Assembly: GCA_964465125.1 (NCBI GenBank)
Contig: CAYXIO010000009.1
Span: 1 to 64,000 of the forward strand
From: CAYOHG01 sp964465125
GTDB lineage: Bacteria > Planctomycetota > Phycisphaerae > UBA1845 > Fen-1342
Direction of reading: 5' to 3'
DNA: 64,000 nt
This document shows, in pieces, positions 28,174 through 37,571 of the stretch. The number at the start of each line of letters is the position of its first letter. The stretch's first letter is position 1. Position numbers and translations under genes: made by a program. Under the pieces are notes generated by a model, which saw only the letters and a program-made list of their open reading frames with translations, made no database searches and was not told where the DNA came from.

Positions 28174-29178
28174 ATGACGTCCGTCCCCGAGCCTGACCGG
28201 ATCGCGCTGGCTGCATTGCCCACGCCCCTTGTCCGCCTCGAACGCGTCTCGCGCGCGCTGGGCGGTGCCGTCGTCTGGATGAAACGCGACGATCTCAGCG
28301 GCCTGGAGCTCTCCGGCAACAAGGTCCGCAAGCTGGAGTACATTGCGGCCGACGCGCTGGCGAGTGGCTGCGACACGCTCGTCACCGAGGGCACGCCGCA
28401 ATCGAATCACTGCCGGGCGACAGCGGCGGTCAGCGCGAAGCTCGGGCTGAAGGCCGTTCTGCTGCTGCGGCCGGTTCCGCCGAGCGGCCTGCCGCGCGGG
28501 AATCACCTGCTGGACACGCTGTTCGGGGCGGAGTTGCGGGCGTTTCCGAAGGAAGCATTCGTGGCTCGCCGCGAGGCGATCTACGCCGAGACGGTGGCGG
28601 GGCTGCGTGCCCAGGGCCGCAATCCGCGGATCACGCCGATCGGCGCGTCGGAGCCGCTGGGCTGCTGGGGCTACATCCGGGCGATGCGCGAGCTGGATGC
28701 GCAGCTTCAGGCCGTCGGCATCGAGGAGTGCGACCTGGTGATCGCGGTCTCCAGCGGCGGGACGTACGCCGGCGCCGTCGTCGGAGTCGCGGCGCAGGAG
28801 CTGAAGACCTCGATCCACGTTCAGGGCGTGCTGGTGAGCGATGACCTGGAATACCAGCGCCGCACGCAGTCGGCCCTGATCCGTGCGACGCTGGACGAGT
28901 TCCGGATTCCGCTCCGCGAGGCGCCGCACCTGGAGCTGATCGAAGGGTTTGTCGGCGAGGGCTACGGCATTCCGACGCCCGCGGGCCTTGAGGCCCTGAG
29001 GCAACTGGCCCGGCTCGAGGCGATCCTGCTCGACCCGGTTTACACGGCCAAGGCGTTCGCGGCCCTGCTGGCGGGGGTGCGGGAGTGCCGGTTCGGCTTC
29101 GACCGGCCGGTCGTGTTCCTGCACACCGGCGGGGTGTTTTCCGATTTCGCCTGGACCGACGTGCTGCTCGGCGAATGA
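28174..29178 (+). CDS. PLP-dependent D-cysteine desulfhydrase / ACC deaminase family enzyme
   Basis: Cytoplasmic fold-type II PLP enzyme of 334 residues. The PLP lysine lies in LELSGNKVRKLEYIAADAL (about residues 46-64), preceded by VWMKRDDLSG. The substrate-loop motif is TEGTPQSNHCRATAAV, and the phosphate-binding glycine run is AVSSGGTYAGAVVG. The end (FLHTGGVFSDFAW) matches the family's GG-x-F-x-x-F-x-Y region. Members cleave D-cysteine to pyruvate, H2S and ammonia, or deaminate aminocyclopropane carboxylate; I cannot separate the two here. It stands alone upstream of the binding lipoprotein. Confidence 0.88.
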   Translation: MTSVPEPDRIALAALPTPLVRLERVSRALGGAVVWMKRDDLSGLELSGNKVRKLEYIAADALASGCDTLVTEGTPQSNHCRATAAVSAKLGLKAVLLLRPVPPSGLPRGNHLLDTLFGAELRAFPKEAFVARREAIYAETVAGLRAQGRNPRITPIGASEPLGCWGYIRAMRELDAQLQAVGIEECDLVIAVSSGGTYAGAVVGVAAQELKTSIHVQGVLVSDDLEYQRRTQSALIRATLDEFRIPLREAPHLELIEGFVGEGYGIPTPAGLEALRQLARLEAILLDPVYTAKAFAALLAGVRECRFGFDRPVVFLHTGGVFSDFAWTDVLLGE

Positions 29179-29306
29179 TGCGCCGGCGGCTCGGCTTTAC
29201 ACATTCCTTGCACCGCGCCACTATGCTGCTTGATGCAGGCGGCCAGCCGCCCGGGCCCGCTTCCCTCGCGGCAGCGCCCGAATCCATCGAACGCCGGAGA
29301 AGCGCC

Positions 29307-30692
29307 ATGTTCTCTCATAAACCGCCCGGCTGCCTGGCCGCTCTGGCCTGGCTTCCTGCGCTGCTCAGTCTTGCGTGGCTGGGGGGATGCTCGGTCGAGC
29401 AGCCGGCGCCCGCCGGGCCGCCACCGACGCTGCCGCGCTGGCTGACCATCGTCACGCCACACAAGCCGGAGATTCAGCGTGCGTTCGGGACGGCGTTTTC
29501 GAACTGGTATTTCCGGGACCACAAAGAGCTGGTGTACGTCGATTGGGTCGAGCGCGGCACGCCGGAGTGCGTGTCCTACTCCGCCGAGGCCGTGCACGTG
29601 GCCGGCGAGCGTGAGGCGCGCATGCCGGCGGACCTGATGTTCGGCGGCGGGATCACCGATCACCAGTATCTGGCCGACAACGAGCTGAGTCTCGCGATCG
29701 AGCTGAACGACGCCGTGCAGGACATTCCGGCCCAAGTGGCCGGGCTGCCGACCCGCGATGTCCAGGGCCGCTGGTATGCCACCGGGCTGTCGAGCTTCGG
29801 CTTTCTGTTCAACGGGCACCGGCTCGAACAGCGCGGCATTGCTCCGCCGCGGGATTGGGAGGACCTCGCCGACCCGCGCTTCTATTCCTGGCTGGGCGTG
29901 GCGGACCCGTCGGGCAGCGGCAGTCATCTCCAGTGCCTGATCATCATGGTTCAGAAATACGGGTGGGAACAGGGCTGGTCGCATATCATCCGCACGCTGG
30001 CCAATTCGCGTGCCCTGGTCGACCGCAGCTCCGCCGCGATCGCGCAGACGCACAACGGCATCTTCCTGGTCGCGCTGAGCGTCAACTTCGAAGGGTTGGC
30101 GGCCCAGGCCGAGTCAAACTCGCAGCTTCGCTATCTGAACCCCGGCCGGGCGACTGCGGCCACCCCGGACGTCATCAGCGTGCTGCGCAGCAGCAAGCAG
30201 AAGGACCTCGCGGTGGCGTTCGTCCGCTTCTGCCTGTCCGAGGAAGGTCAGAAGCTCTGGGGGGCGACGGTGCCCGAAGGCTCGCAGCGGTTTCCGCTCT
30301 ATCACTATCCGATCGACCCGAAGCTCTATCACAAGCCCGAGCAGCTCAGCGTCCCCGAAAACCCGTACGAGACCAGTTTCGGCATCCGCTACGACCTGGA
30401 GCGCGCCATGCTCCAGGCGCCTGCGCTCACGACACTGGTGGGCGCGGCCTGCGGCGAGAATCACGTGCTGCTTCAGCAGGCCTGGGAGGCGGTGATTCGG
30501 GCCGGGCTGCCCGGCGAGGCACTGACGGAACTGTGCACGCCGCCGCTGAGCGAGGCCGAAGCGCTGGACCTCGGTCGGGTGCTGCGAAGCGCAACCGATC
30601 AGTCTGTGGCGAACCAGAGCCGGTCGGACTTGGCCACCCGCTTCGCGGCGAAGTTCCGCAAGGTGATCGAGCTGGCCGGCGCTCCGCAGTGA
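29307..30692 (+). CDS. Extracellular solute-binding lipoprotein (ABC-type, iron/thiamine-like fold)
   Basis: 461 residues with a lipobox LAWLGGC. The mature part reads like a class-II periplasmic binding protein of the ferric-iron or spermidine type: LTIVTPHKPEIQRAFGTAFS, YVDWVERGTPE, PADLMFGGGITDH, GLSSFGFLFN, DWEDLADPRFYSWLGVADPS, and VAFVRFCLSEEGQKLWGA. The last 100 residues extend beyond the usual domain. No permease or ATPase gene accompanies it, so the ligand and transporter partner are unknown. The ATG at 29307 is chosen because the lipoprotein leader begins there. Confidence 0.83.
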   Translation: MFSHKPPGCLAALAWLPALLSLAWLGGCSVEQPAPAGPPPTLPRWLTIVTPHKPEIQRAFGTAFSNWYFRDHKELVYVDWVERGTPECVSYSAEAVHVAGEREARMPADLMFGGGITDHQYLADNELSLAIELNDAVQDIPAQVAGLPTRDVQGRWYATGLSSFGFLFNGHRLEQRGIAPPRDWEDLADPRFYSWLGVADPSGSGSHLQCLIIMVQKYGWEQGWSHIIRTLANSRALVDRSSAAIAQTHNGIFLVALSVNFEGLAAQAESNSQLRYLNPGRATAATPDVISVLRSSKQKDLAVAFVRFCLSEEGQKLWGATVPEGSQRFPLYHYPIDPKLYHKPEQLSVPENPYETSFGIRYDLERAMLQAPALTTLVGAACGENHVLLQQAWEAVIRAGLPGEALTELCTPPLSEAEALDLGRVLRSATDQSVANQSRSDLATRFAAKFRKVIELAGAPQ

Positions 30693-30764
30693 GCCGGGCC
30701 GAACAGGCCGCCGCGGGGTTCGCACGGCCGCGGCAGACGGCGCAGCAACCCGGTGTGGGCGGCG

Positions 30765-31625
30765 CTACAGCAGGCTCTGGTGGGCGATCGCCTTCAGAAA
30801 ATCCGACTGCGTGATCATCCCGGACAACTGGGTCCCGTCGACCACGGGCGCGCAGTGGACGCGCGCCTCCAGCATCAGGTCAATCGCTTCCCGCATCCTT
30901 GATCGCGGACCGACCGTCTGCACGTCGCTCTGCATCACGTCCCGGGCCAGCCGCGGCGGCGGAGCGTCGCCACCCGCGAAGATCTGCTGGCCCTCGCGCA
31001 CATGGGTCCAGCCTAGCGCCCGCCGAACGTCGCGATCCGACAGGATCCCCACCAGGTGGGCGTCCTGCACGACCGGGACGTGGCGGATTCGGTACCGCCG
31101 CAGCATGTCGACAATGTCGGACAGGCACGCCTGGGGGGTGGCGAAGATGACCCGCGCCCGCATGTGATCGTAAACCGGGGAATCGAGGAAGCGCTCTGCG
31201 GCGCTTCCCGGCGAAGCCAGTTGCGGCAGCCAGCGGATCAGGTCGCTCTCGCTGACGATCGCTTCGAGGCGCCCTTCCCGCACGATGGGCAGCGCACCGA
31301 TCTTGAACTCGAGCAGCAGGGCGGCGGCGTCCCGGGCGCTGTCCGCGTCGGTCGCGCGGATCGGCGTGTGCGTCATAATCTGACGCACTTCCGTCGGCCC
31401 GACGATCCGTTCCTGGCTGCCTGCGTCGAAGTGCCGCTCGGTTGCCAGCATCCAGCCGGTCGAGAGCAGAACGTCCCGGTCGGAAAGCATCCCGATCACA
31501 CGGTTTCCTTCCAACACGACCAGGTGATGCACCTCGTGCTCCTCCATCAGGCAGATCGCCTTGTCGATGGAGTCGTCCGGAGAAACCGAGATCACGTCGC
31601 GGGTGGCATAGCTGAGGATGTTCAT
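30765..31625 (-). CDS. Protein with four CBS domains
   Basis: Soluble protein of 286 residues made of two tandem CBS pairs: MNILSYATRDVISVSPDDSI with GNRVIGMLSDRDVLLS, then IMTHTPIRATDADS with EGRLEAIVSESDLIRW, PQACLSDIVDMLRRYRIRHV with AHLVGILSDRDVRRA, and DVMQSDVQTVGPRSRM with LSGMITQSDFLKAI. CBS pairs bind adenine nucleotides and act as energy or regulatory sensors; with no catalytic domain, it presumably controls a partner. ATG 31625 has AGGAG 7-9 nt upstream. It is divergent from the KamA gene. Confidence 0.93.
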   Translation of the reverse strand: MNILSYATRDVISVSPDDSIDKAICLMEEHEVHHLVVLEGNRVIGMLSDRDVLLSTGWMLATERHFDAGSQERIVGPTEVRQIMTHTPIRATDADSARDAAALLLEFKIGALPIVREGRLEAIVSESDLIRWLPQLASPGSAAERFLDSPVYDHMRARVIFATPQACLSDIVDMLRRYRIRHVPVVQDAHLVGILSDRDVRRALGWTHVREGQQIFAGGDAPPPRLARDVMQSDVQTVGPRSRMREAIDLMLEARVHCAPVVDGTQLSGMITQSDFLKAIAHQSLL

Positions 31626-31840
31626 CCGCGGCTCCTGACTTGGAGTTGATCCGCTGATCGCGAATGAGAGCCGGAAGGAGCTGACAGGCCAAGCGGCTAG
31701 CCGGCGTCCCGGCCCTTGAATGCCATGGGAACCATTGTAACAGCGTCGACGATCGGCGAACGAAACCTGTTGTCGAGGGTCCCAGCGCGCCGTTCGTCGC
31801 GCGATCTGTGCGAAATTGCCGCGCCGACCGGCAAAAGCGC

Positions 31841-31868
31841 TTGACTTTTTTAGGACGGATTCTATGAA
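31841..31868 (+). promoter_or_regulatory. Sigma70-like promoter for the kamA operon
   Basis: TTGACT (31841-31846), a 16-bp spacer and TATGAA (31863-31868). The implied start of transcription near 31875 lies inside the longest open frame of kamA, which supports the ATG at 31971 as the real start. Confidence 0.65.
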
Positions 31869-31970
31869 TTGATTCTCAAACGGTTGTGGGGCCGTATCGG
31901 AAACTCCCGTCCGTACGGAACCGGCGCGAACTCGCGGCCCCCCCGTTCTGCCGAGGTCCACTGGGAACAA

Positions 31971-33326
31971 ATGGACACAGAGAGCTTGGGCTCGGATTCC
32001 GAGCCTGGCGGTAGTTCCCCGACCGTTCTCACCCTCCACATCCTGCCTTCGTCGAACGGCTACGATTCGCCGCGGCGCGATCCGTGCAGCCTGCCGCACT
32101 CCAGCGGGCCGAACGGAACCAGCGCGTGGCAACGAACGGCGATCGACGAGAGCGTGGCTGCGGACAGGCCGCCCCCCGGGGAATTCGTCCTTTCGTCTCG
32201 ATCCGACGCCTTTCGACGCCGGCACTTCCCGGACGCTTCCGCCAACGACTGGTGCGACTGGCGCTGGCAACTGCGCCATCGACTGCGCGACCTGCCCGCC
32301 CTCGCACGCGTCCTGTCGCCCACGGCGGACGAGTCCGAGGCACTTCGGCGGCTCGGCGATCATCTGCCGGCCGGGATCACACCCTACTACGCGTCGCTCA
32401 TCGACGCCGACGACCCGGCCGACCCGTTCCGCAAGATGATGGTCCCGGTCTCGAACGAGTTCGTTCAGACGGTCGGAGAGGCCGATGACCCGCTGGCGGA
32501 AGACTCGTTCATGCCGGTGCCGGGCCTGGTTCACCGCTACCCCGACCGGGTCCTGTTCCTCGTCACCAACTTCTGCGCCACCTACTGCCGCTACTGCACG
32601 CGCGCCCGGCTGGTCGGCCAGACCGGCGAGTACCACTTCAACACCGCCCAGTACGAACGCGCCATTCAGTACATCGCGGCCAACCCGCAGATTCGCGACG
32701 TGCTACTTTCCGGCGGCGACCCGCTCACCATGCACAATGAGCGGCTCGAGTGGATTCTCGCCCGACTGTACGAGATTCCACACGTCGAGTTCCTGCGCAT
32801 CGGCACCAAGACCCCGGTCGTTCTGCCGCAACGGTTCACGCCCAGCCTCTGCCGGATGCTGCGGCAGTTCCACCCGCTCTGGCTCAGCATCCATTTCATG
32901 CACCCCGACGAGATCACGCCCGAGGTCGCGCAAGCGTGCGGGCGGCTGGCGGACGCCGGCATCCCGCTCGGTGCGCAGATCGTGCTGACGCGCGGGGTGA
33001 ACGACAACGTCGAGACGATGACGCGGCTGGTGCGCGGGCTGCTGAAGATCCGCGTCCGGCCGTACTACATCTACCAGTGCGATCCGATCAGCGGCTCCAG
33101 CCACTTCCGCACGCCCGTCGAGAAGGCGCTCGAGATCATCAGCGGCCTGCGCGGACACACTACCGGCTACGCCGTGCCTACCCTGGTGATCGACGCGCCC
33201 GGCGGCGGCGGCAAGACGCCGATCTACCCCGACACGATCATCGGGCGCGACGGCGACTTCATCCTGCTGCGGAACTACGAGGGCAAGACCTACCGGTACC
33301 CCGACCCTCTGCCGAGGAACGGATAG
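31971..33326 (+). CDS. kamA: KamA-family radical SAM aminomutase (lysine 2,3-aminomutase-like)
   Basis: 451 residues from ATG 31971. A Ser/Pro-rich N-terminal extension of about 70 residues precedes the core. CATYCRYCTRAR (Cys at about 202) binds the radical 4Fe-4S cluster and SAM. DAPGGGGK (Lys about 415) is the PLP site. The two Asp residues that hold the lysine side chain in clostridial lysine 2,3-aminomutase are both kept (YQCDPISG and VIDAPGG), so lysine to beta-lysine is the likely reaction. It starts an apparent operon: 3 bp to a YkgJ protein, then two ATP-grasp ligases. Confidence 0.85.
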   Translation: MDTESLGSDSEPGGSSPTVLTLHILPSSNGYDSPRRDPCSLPHSSGPNGTSAWQRTAIDESVAADRPPPGEFVLSSRSDAFRRRHFPDASANDWCDWRWQLRHRLRDLPALARVLSPTADESEALRRLGDHLPAGITPYYASLIDADDPADPFRKMMVPVSNEFVQTVGEADDPLAEDSFMPVPGLVHRYPDRVLFLVTNFCATYCRYCTRARLVGQTGEYHFNTAQYERAIQYIAANPQIRDVLLSGGDPLTMHNERLEWILARLYEIPHVEFLRIGTKTPVVLPQRFTPSLCRMLRQFHPLWLSIHFMHPDEITPEVAQACGRLADAGIPLGAQIVLTRGVNDNVETMTRLVRGLLKIRVRPYYIYQCDPISGSSHFRTPVEKALEIISGLRGHTTGYAVPTLVIDAPGGGGKTPIYPDTIIGRDGDFILLRNYEGKTYRYPDPLPRNG

Positions 33327-33329
33327 ACC

Positions 33330-33866
33330 ATGACCACGCTCGGGACGGCGAGCGCCTCCGTGGGCTGTCCACGCTGCGCGCAGCTCGGTAAGACCTGCTG
33401 TCAGCGCTGCGACGTGCTCGTCACCATCGGCGATCGCCGCCGAATGGAAACGCACGGCGTCACGGGCGAGTTCTGGGAACGCCGCGCTTCGACCAGCCCC
33501 GACTATCTCGACCAGCCGGACGATCCCAGCTGGCTGCGCTGGGTGTTCAGGCCGGACGGCACGCGGCCCGTCCTGAAACGCCGGCCGAACGGCGACTGCT
33601 CGTTTCTCTCCGCGCGCGGATGCACGCTCGCGATGGAAGTTCGGCCGCTGGTCTGCCGGCTCTATCCCTACGAGTACACCGAGCGGGGGCTGACCGGCGT
33701 TTCGACCGATTGCCCGAGCGAGGTCATCCGGCCCGGCAGCACGATTCTCAAGACCCTGGACGTTCGCCGAGAGGACGCGATCCGCTGGCACCAGATGCTC
33801 TATTCCGAACTGCGAACGGGGGCGGCGTACGATGAAGATCGGTCTGACCTACGACCTGCGGGCTGA
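33330..33866 (+). CDS. YkgJ-family cysteine-cluster protein
   Basis: 178 residues. CPRCAQLGKTCCQRCDV begins the metal-binding pattern, with further Cys in GDCSFLSARGCTLA, RPLVCRLYPYEY and TDCPSE. The RPxxCRxYP motif is typical of the YkgJ (UPF0153) family, thought to bind zinc or an iron-sulfur cluster; its function is unknown. It lies 3 bp after kamA and overlaps the next ATP-grasp gene by 35 bp, so it is part of the operon and may help a radical SAM or ligase step. Confidence 0.85.
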   Translation: MTTLGTASASVGCPRCAQLGKTCCQRCDVLVTIGDRRRMETHGVTGEFWERRASTSPDYLDQPDDPSWLRWVFRPDGTRPVLKRRPNGDCSFLSARGCTLAMEVRPLVCRLYPYEYTERGLTGVSTDCPSEVIRPGSTILKTLDVRREDAIRWHQMLYSELRTGAAYDEDRSDLRPAG

Positions 33867-34848
33867 GTACCTGGCGCTCGGCTACTCGGAGGAAGAAACC
33901 GCCGAGTTCGATCGCGGCGAGACCATTCAGTCCATCAGCGCGGCGCTGCGCACGCTCGGCCACGAGACCGACCGGATCGGCAACGCGCGCCAGCTCATGG
34001 CCCGCCTGCTGGGCGGTGACCGCTGGGACCTGGTCTTCAACGTCGCCGAGGGCCTGCACGGCTACGGCCGCGAGGCCCAGGTGCCGGCGATTCTCGACGT
34101 CTTCGGCGTTCCGTACACGTTCGCCGAGCCACTCAATGCCGCGCTGACGCTGCATAAGGGCATGACCAAACGCGTCCTGCGCGATCTGGGCATTCCCACG
34201 ACCGATTTCGCGCTGATCAGCCGCGCGGCCGACCTCGCCGACGTTCGCCTGCCGTTCCCGCTGTTCGTCAAGCCTGTCGCAGAGGGCACGGCCAAGGGCA
34301 TCGACGGCCGCTCGCGCGTCGACTCGCCGGCCGAGCTGGCCGAGGTCTGCCGGCGGATGCTCGAGCGCTTCCGCCAGCCCGCGCTGGTTGAGCCCTTTCT
34401 GCCCGGGCGCGAGTTCACCGTCGGCATCGTCGGCACCGGCGACGATGCGATCGCCGTCGGCACGATGGAAATCGAGCTGCTGGACGCCGCCGAGCCGCAC
34501 TCCTACACGTATCTCAACAAGGAGGAGTGCGAGAAGCTCTGCCGCTACTCGGCCGCGCCGTGTGAATGGGCCGGGCCCGCCGAGCGGGTTTCGCTGGATG
34601 CCTGGCGCGGGCTGGAATGCCGCGACGGCGGGCGGGTCGACCTGCGCGCAGGTGCGGACGGCCGGCTGTACGTCATGGAGATCAACCCGCTGCCCGGCCT
34701 TCACCCCAACCATTCCGACCTGCCCATGATCGCGACCGCGGCGGGCTGGAGCTATCCTGACCTCATCGGCCGCATCGTCGAGTCCGCCCTGAAGCGCGCC
34801 GCCGCCCAGCCGGCCCGTCGCTCGCCGGCGGCCGCCGTCACGGTCTGA
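33832..34848 (+). CDS. ATP-grasp ligase, D-Ala-D-Ala ligase-like (first)
   Basis: 338 residues. The N-terminal part resembles D-Ala-D-Ala ligase (DLVFNVAEGLHGYGREAQVP, ILDVFGVPYTF). The ATP-grasp has the nucleotide-binding lysine LPFPLFVKPVAEGTAKGI, VEPFLPGREFTVGIVG, and metal-binding VMEINPLPGLHPNHSD. It joins two amino acid-like substrates with ATP. Divergence from true Ddl and its position beside an aminomutase suggest a specialised substrate. Starts inside the YkgJ gene and is followed 41 bp later by a second ligase. Confidence 0.86.
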   Translation: MKIGLTYDLRAEYLALGYSEEETAEFDRGETIQSISAALRTLGHETDRIGNARQLMARLLGGDRWDLVFNVAEGLHGYGREAQVPAILDVFGVPYTFAEPLNAALTLHKGMTKRVLRDLGIPTTDFALISRAADLADVRLPFPLFVKPVAEGTAKGIDGRSRVDSPAELAEVCRRMLERFRQPALVEPFLPGREFTVGIVGTGDDAIAVGTMEIELLDAAEPHSYTYLNKEECEKLCRYSAAPCEWAGPAERVSLDAWRGLECRDGGRVDLRAGADGRLYVMEINPLPGLHPNHSDLPMIATAAGWSYPDLIGRIVESALKRAAAQPARRSPAAAVTV

Positions 34849-34889
34849 GCGGCGGACTCTCGGATCGCGACGCCCGGGCGGAAAGCGCC

Positions 34890-35903
34890 ATGAATGTCGC
34901 CATCGTGCATGACGAGCTGGCCGCCGACGCGCGCAGCGACGAACTCGACACGCTGGTTCAGGTGGACACGGTCGAGGCCGCGCTTCGACAGCTCGGACAC
35001 GCCGTCGTCCGCGTTCCGTTCCCGCTCGATCTTGCCGCGACGGCCCGGCGGCTGCGCCGCGAGCGGCCCGACCTGATCTTCAACCTGGTCGAGTCGGTTG
35101 ACGGGCAGGGCCGCCTGATTCACCTGGCGCCGTCCTTGTTCGAGGCCCTCGGCCTGCCCTACGGCGGCGCTTCGGCCGACGCGGTCTACACCACCTCGAA
35201 CAAGCTGCTGGCCAAGCAGATGCTGCGCGGCGCGGGCCTCGACACGCCCGAGTGGTGTGCGGCGGGCCAGCAGCCGGCGGAGCTCGCGCCGGGACGCTGG
35301 ATTCTCAAGAGCGTCTGGGAACATGCGTCGATCGGGATGACCGATGAGGCCATTTTCCAGGCCGTCTCGCCCGCCGCGCTGCCCGCCGCGCTGAAGCGTG
35401 CCGCCGACGGTGACGCCGCTCGCGACAAATCGTCCACGCCGCGCGGCGAGCTATTCGTCGAGCGCTTCGTGGAAGGCCGCGAATTCAACCTGTCGCTGCT
35501 GTGCACCGCCGATCCGGCCGCCCCGCAGCTCCTGCCGTTCGCCGAGATCGATTTTTCGGCGTTTCCGCCGGACAAGCCGCGCATCGTCAATTACGCGGCC
35601 AAGTGGAAGAGCGACACGTTCGAGTTCCAGCACACGCCGCGGCGTTTCGCGTTCGCCCGCAGCGACGGACCGCTGCTGGAGCGGCTGGAGGGAGTCGCGC
35701 GGGCCTGCTGGCGTGTGTTCCGGCTACGGGGTCATGCCCGGGTGGATTTCCGGGTTGATCCGGGCGGCCGCCCGTGGGTGCTGGAGGTGAATACGAATCC
35801 GTGCCTGTCGCCGGACGCGGGCTTTCCCGCCGCCGCCGCCCAGGCCGGGCTGTCCTCGGTCGAGGTGATCGCGCGAATCGTTGCCGACGGCCTCCGCGGC
35901 TAG
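34890..35903 (+). CDS. ATP-grasp ligase, D-Ala-D-Ala ligase-like (second)
   Basis: 337 residues, clearly distinct from its neighbour. Motifs: DLIFNLVESVDGQGRLIHLA, LFEALGLPYGGASADAVYTT, RWILKSVWEHASIGMTDEA (ATP lysine), FVERFVEGREFNLSLL, and VLEVNTNPCLSPDAGF (metal ligands). A short Gly/Asp-rich insertion lies between the ATP lysine and the FVERF motif. Two different ligases in a row suggest a tripeptide-like product or two ligations of one carrier. The gene's end overlaps the aminotransferase's end by 4 bp (convergent). Confidence 0.85.
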   Translation: MNVAIVHDELAADARSDELDTLVQVDTVEAALRQLGHAVVRVPFPLDLAATARRLRRERPDLIFNLVESVDGQGRLIHLAPSLFEALGLPYGGASADAVYTTSNKLLAKQMLRGAGLDTPEWCAAGQQPAELAPGRWILKSVWEHASIGMTDEAIFQAVSPAALPAALKRAADGDAARDKSSTPRGELFVERFVEGREFNLSLLCTADPAAPQLLPFAEIDFSAFPPDKPRIVNYAAKWKSDTFEFQHTPRRFAFARSDGPLLERLEGVARACWRVFRLRGHARVDFRVDPGGRPWVLEVNTNPCLSPDAGFPAAAAQAGLSSVEVIARIVADGLRG

Positions 35904-37192
35904 CCTTGGAGCCACGATGCAAGGCGCTCGACGCCGGTTACGACGTTGGAACAGCAGGTGCGCAGAAAGTCTTCAGGCAAGGGCGTGTCGAGCGGTACTT
36001 CCTCGCTCGCGGCCAGCGCGGCCGCGCCGTCGAAGTCGATGTACGACAATCGGGCCGTCAACTCGCCGCGCGAGCGCCCGAACGCTGCACCCGGGATCGC
36101 CGCAACGCCGGTTTCTTCCAGCATGCGGTCACATAGCGCCTTGCCGTTGGTGATGCCGCGCGCGGCCAGGCACTCGGCCAGCGGGGTGAAGTCCGGAAAC
36201 AGATAGAACGCCCCGGCCGGCAGCCGCACGCGCAGTCCCGCGCCGGCGAGCGTGTTTGCGCAGTGTTCGCCCAGCGCGCGCAGAATCCGGCGTGCGTGCG
36301 TGAGATAGCGTTCGATTTCCGGCCCGCCGCGAAACGCCTCAACCGCGGCGTGCTGGATCGGCGCGCTGACGGCGCTATACGTCTCGCTGGCGACGGCGGC
36401 CATCGATCGGCACAACCAGGCGAGGTTGTGCGGGAAGGTGAACGTCCCGACGCGCCAGCCGCCGGCGCCGCACCACTTCGAAAGTCCCGAGCTGATGATC
36501 GTGCCCTCGGGATAGAACCGCGCGATCGAAACGTGCTGGCCGGCGAAGTGAAGCTGGCCGTAGATCTCGTCCGACAGCACGATGACCTCGTAGCGCCGCG
36601 CGACCTCGGCGATTTCGCGCAGCTCGTCGGCCGAGTAGGTGTCGCCGGTCGGGTTGCTCGGGTAGTTGAGAATCAGCAGCCGCGGGCGATGCGGATCGCC
36701 GACGCGCTCGAACGATTCCCGCAGTTGCGCCGCGTTCGTCTTCCAATTCGACGTCCAGGTTGCATGAATCCGGCTCAGGCGGCGACCGAGAATGCGCGCC
36801 TGCGGCCAATACGAAACCCAGCAAGGCGGAACCAGGATCACCTCGCCGTAGAAGACGAGCTGCGCCAGGAACATCAGCTCCTTGGAGCCCGGGCCGATCA
36901 GCACGTCCTCCGCGCGGGCTTCGACCCCGTCGGTGCGGCGGTGAAAGTCGGCTACCGCCTCGCGCAGCTCGGGAAGCCCCTGAACGGGCAAGTAGTCCTT
37001 CTGTGCCGCCGACCGGCGCAACGCTTCGACCACGCTTGCGGGCACGGGGAACGGCGACTGACCGAGCCCGAAGTCGTAGACCTGGCGTCCTTCGCGACGA
37101 AGCTCGCGGCACTTCTCCTTGATCGCGAATGTGGCCGATGGTCCCATCCCGCGCACGTCGAGATTCAGGCTGATGTATCTCGGAGGGCTCAC
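35900..37192 (-). CDS. Class I/II aminotransferase
   Basis: PLP-dependent fold-type I enzyme of 430 residues. Motifs: YDFGLGQSPFPVP, DYLPVQGLPELREAVA, ILNYPSNPTGDTYS, VIVLSDEIYGQLHF (PLP Asp/Tyr), and the Schiff-base lysine SGLSKWCGAGGWRVG. It resembles aspartate or LL-DAP-type transaminases. I chose the GTG at 37192, with GGGAG 6 nt upstream, because the family N-terminus begins there. It is convergent with the second ligase, overlapping by 4 bp, and so could share a pathway with it, but is transcribed from the other side. Confidence 0.86.
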   Translation of the reverse strand: MSPPRYISLNLDVRGMGPSATFAIKEKCRELRREGRQVYDFGLGQSPFPVPASVVEALRRSAAQKDYLPVQGLPELREAVADFHRRTDGVEARAEDVLIGPGSKELMFLAQLVFYGEVILVPPCWVSYWPQARILGRRLSRIHATWTSNWKTNAAQLRESFERVGDPHRPRLLILNYPSNPTGDTYSADELREIAEVARRYEVIVLSDEIYGQLHFAGQHVSIARFYPEGTIISSGLSKWCGAGGWRVGTFTFPHNLAWLCRSMAAVASETYSAVSAPIQHAAVEAFRGGPEIERYLTHARRILRALGEHCANTLAGAGLRVRLPAGAFYLFPDFTPLAECLAARGITNGKALCDRMLEETGVAAIPGAAFGRSRGELTARLSYIDFDGAAALAASEEVPLDTPLPEDFLRTCCSNVVTGVERLASWLQG

Positions 37193-37559
37193 CGCGGTCT
37201 CCCGGCGCAGGTCGTGCGGCTCAGCTCGAGTGGAACGGTCGCGCTGCTGGTGATCGCTCGCGCACTTCGCGTGTGCGAGAACCATGGGACCCTGCCGGTC
37301 GGCGCGGCGCCGGTGCTTCGTCGAGGTGCCAGGTTCGGTCCTCCCGATGGAGTGGCGGGTGCCGCGCGGAGCATCACTCGCCGGCGCGCACCGCCGCGCG
37401 AATCATAACCGACTCGGGATTCCTGCCGGTCACCGGGCTCGGGCGGACCGCCCGTCGGCCCGCGCTGCTGACCGGTCGGGATTGCCACCGTCTGAGCGGG
37501 TTCGGTACAGACCAATGGGCGCACCGCGTCGCGGTCCATCGCGTGGCTAGAGGCGGTAG
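37193..37559. other. Intergenic region, nothing recognised
   Basis: These 367 bp lie between the aminotransferase start and the decayed gene. The left edge presumably holds the aminotransferase promoter. No other feature is evident. Confidence 0.4.
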
Positions 37560-37571
37560 GAACCGGAGCCG

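Noticed and set aside
29307..30692. A complete ABC importer
   Set aside because: Only the binding lipoprotein is present; no permease or ATPase gene is adjacent.
31869..31970. N-terminal extension of KamA from a TTG at 31869
   Set aside because: It overlaps the -10 of the predicted promoter and the implied transcript start, so it could not be translated from that promoter.
36263..37408. A 381-codon open frame opposite the aminotransferase
   Set aside because: It is antisense to a clear PLP enzyme and has no recognised motif.
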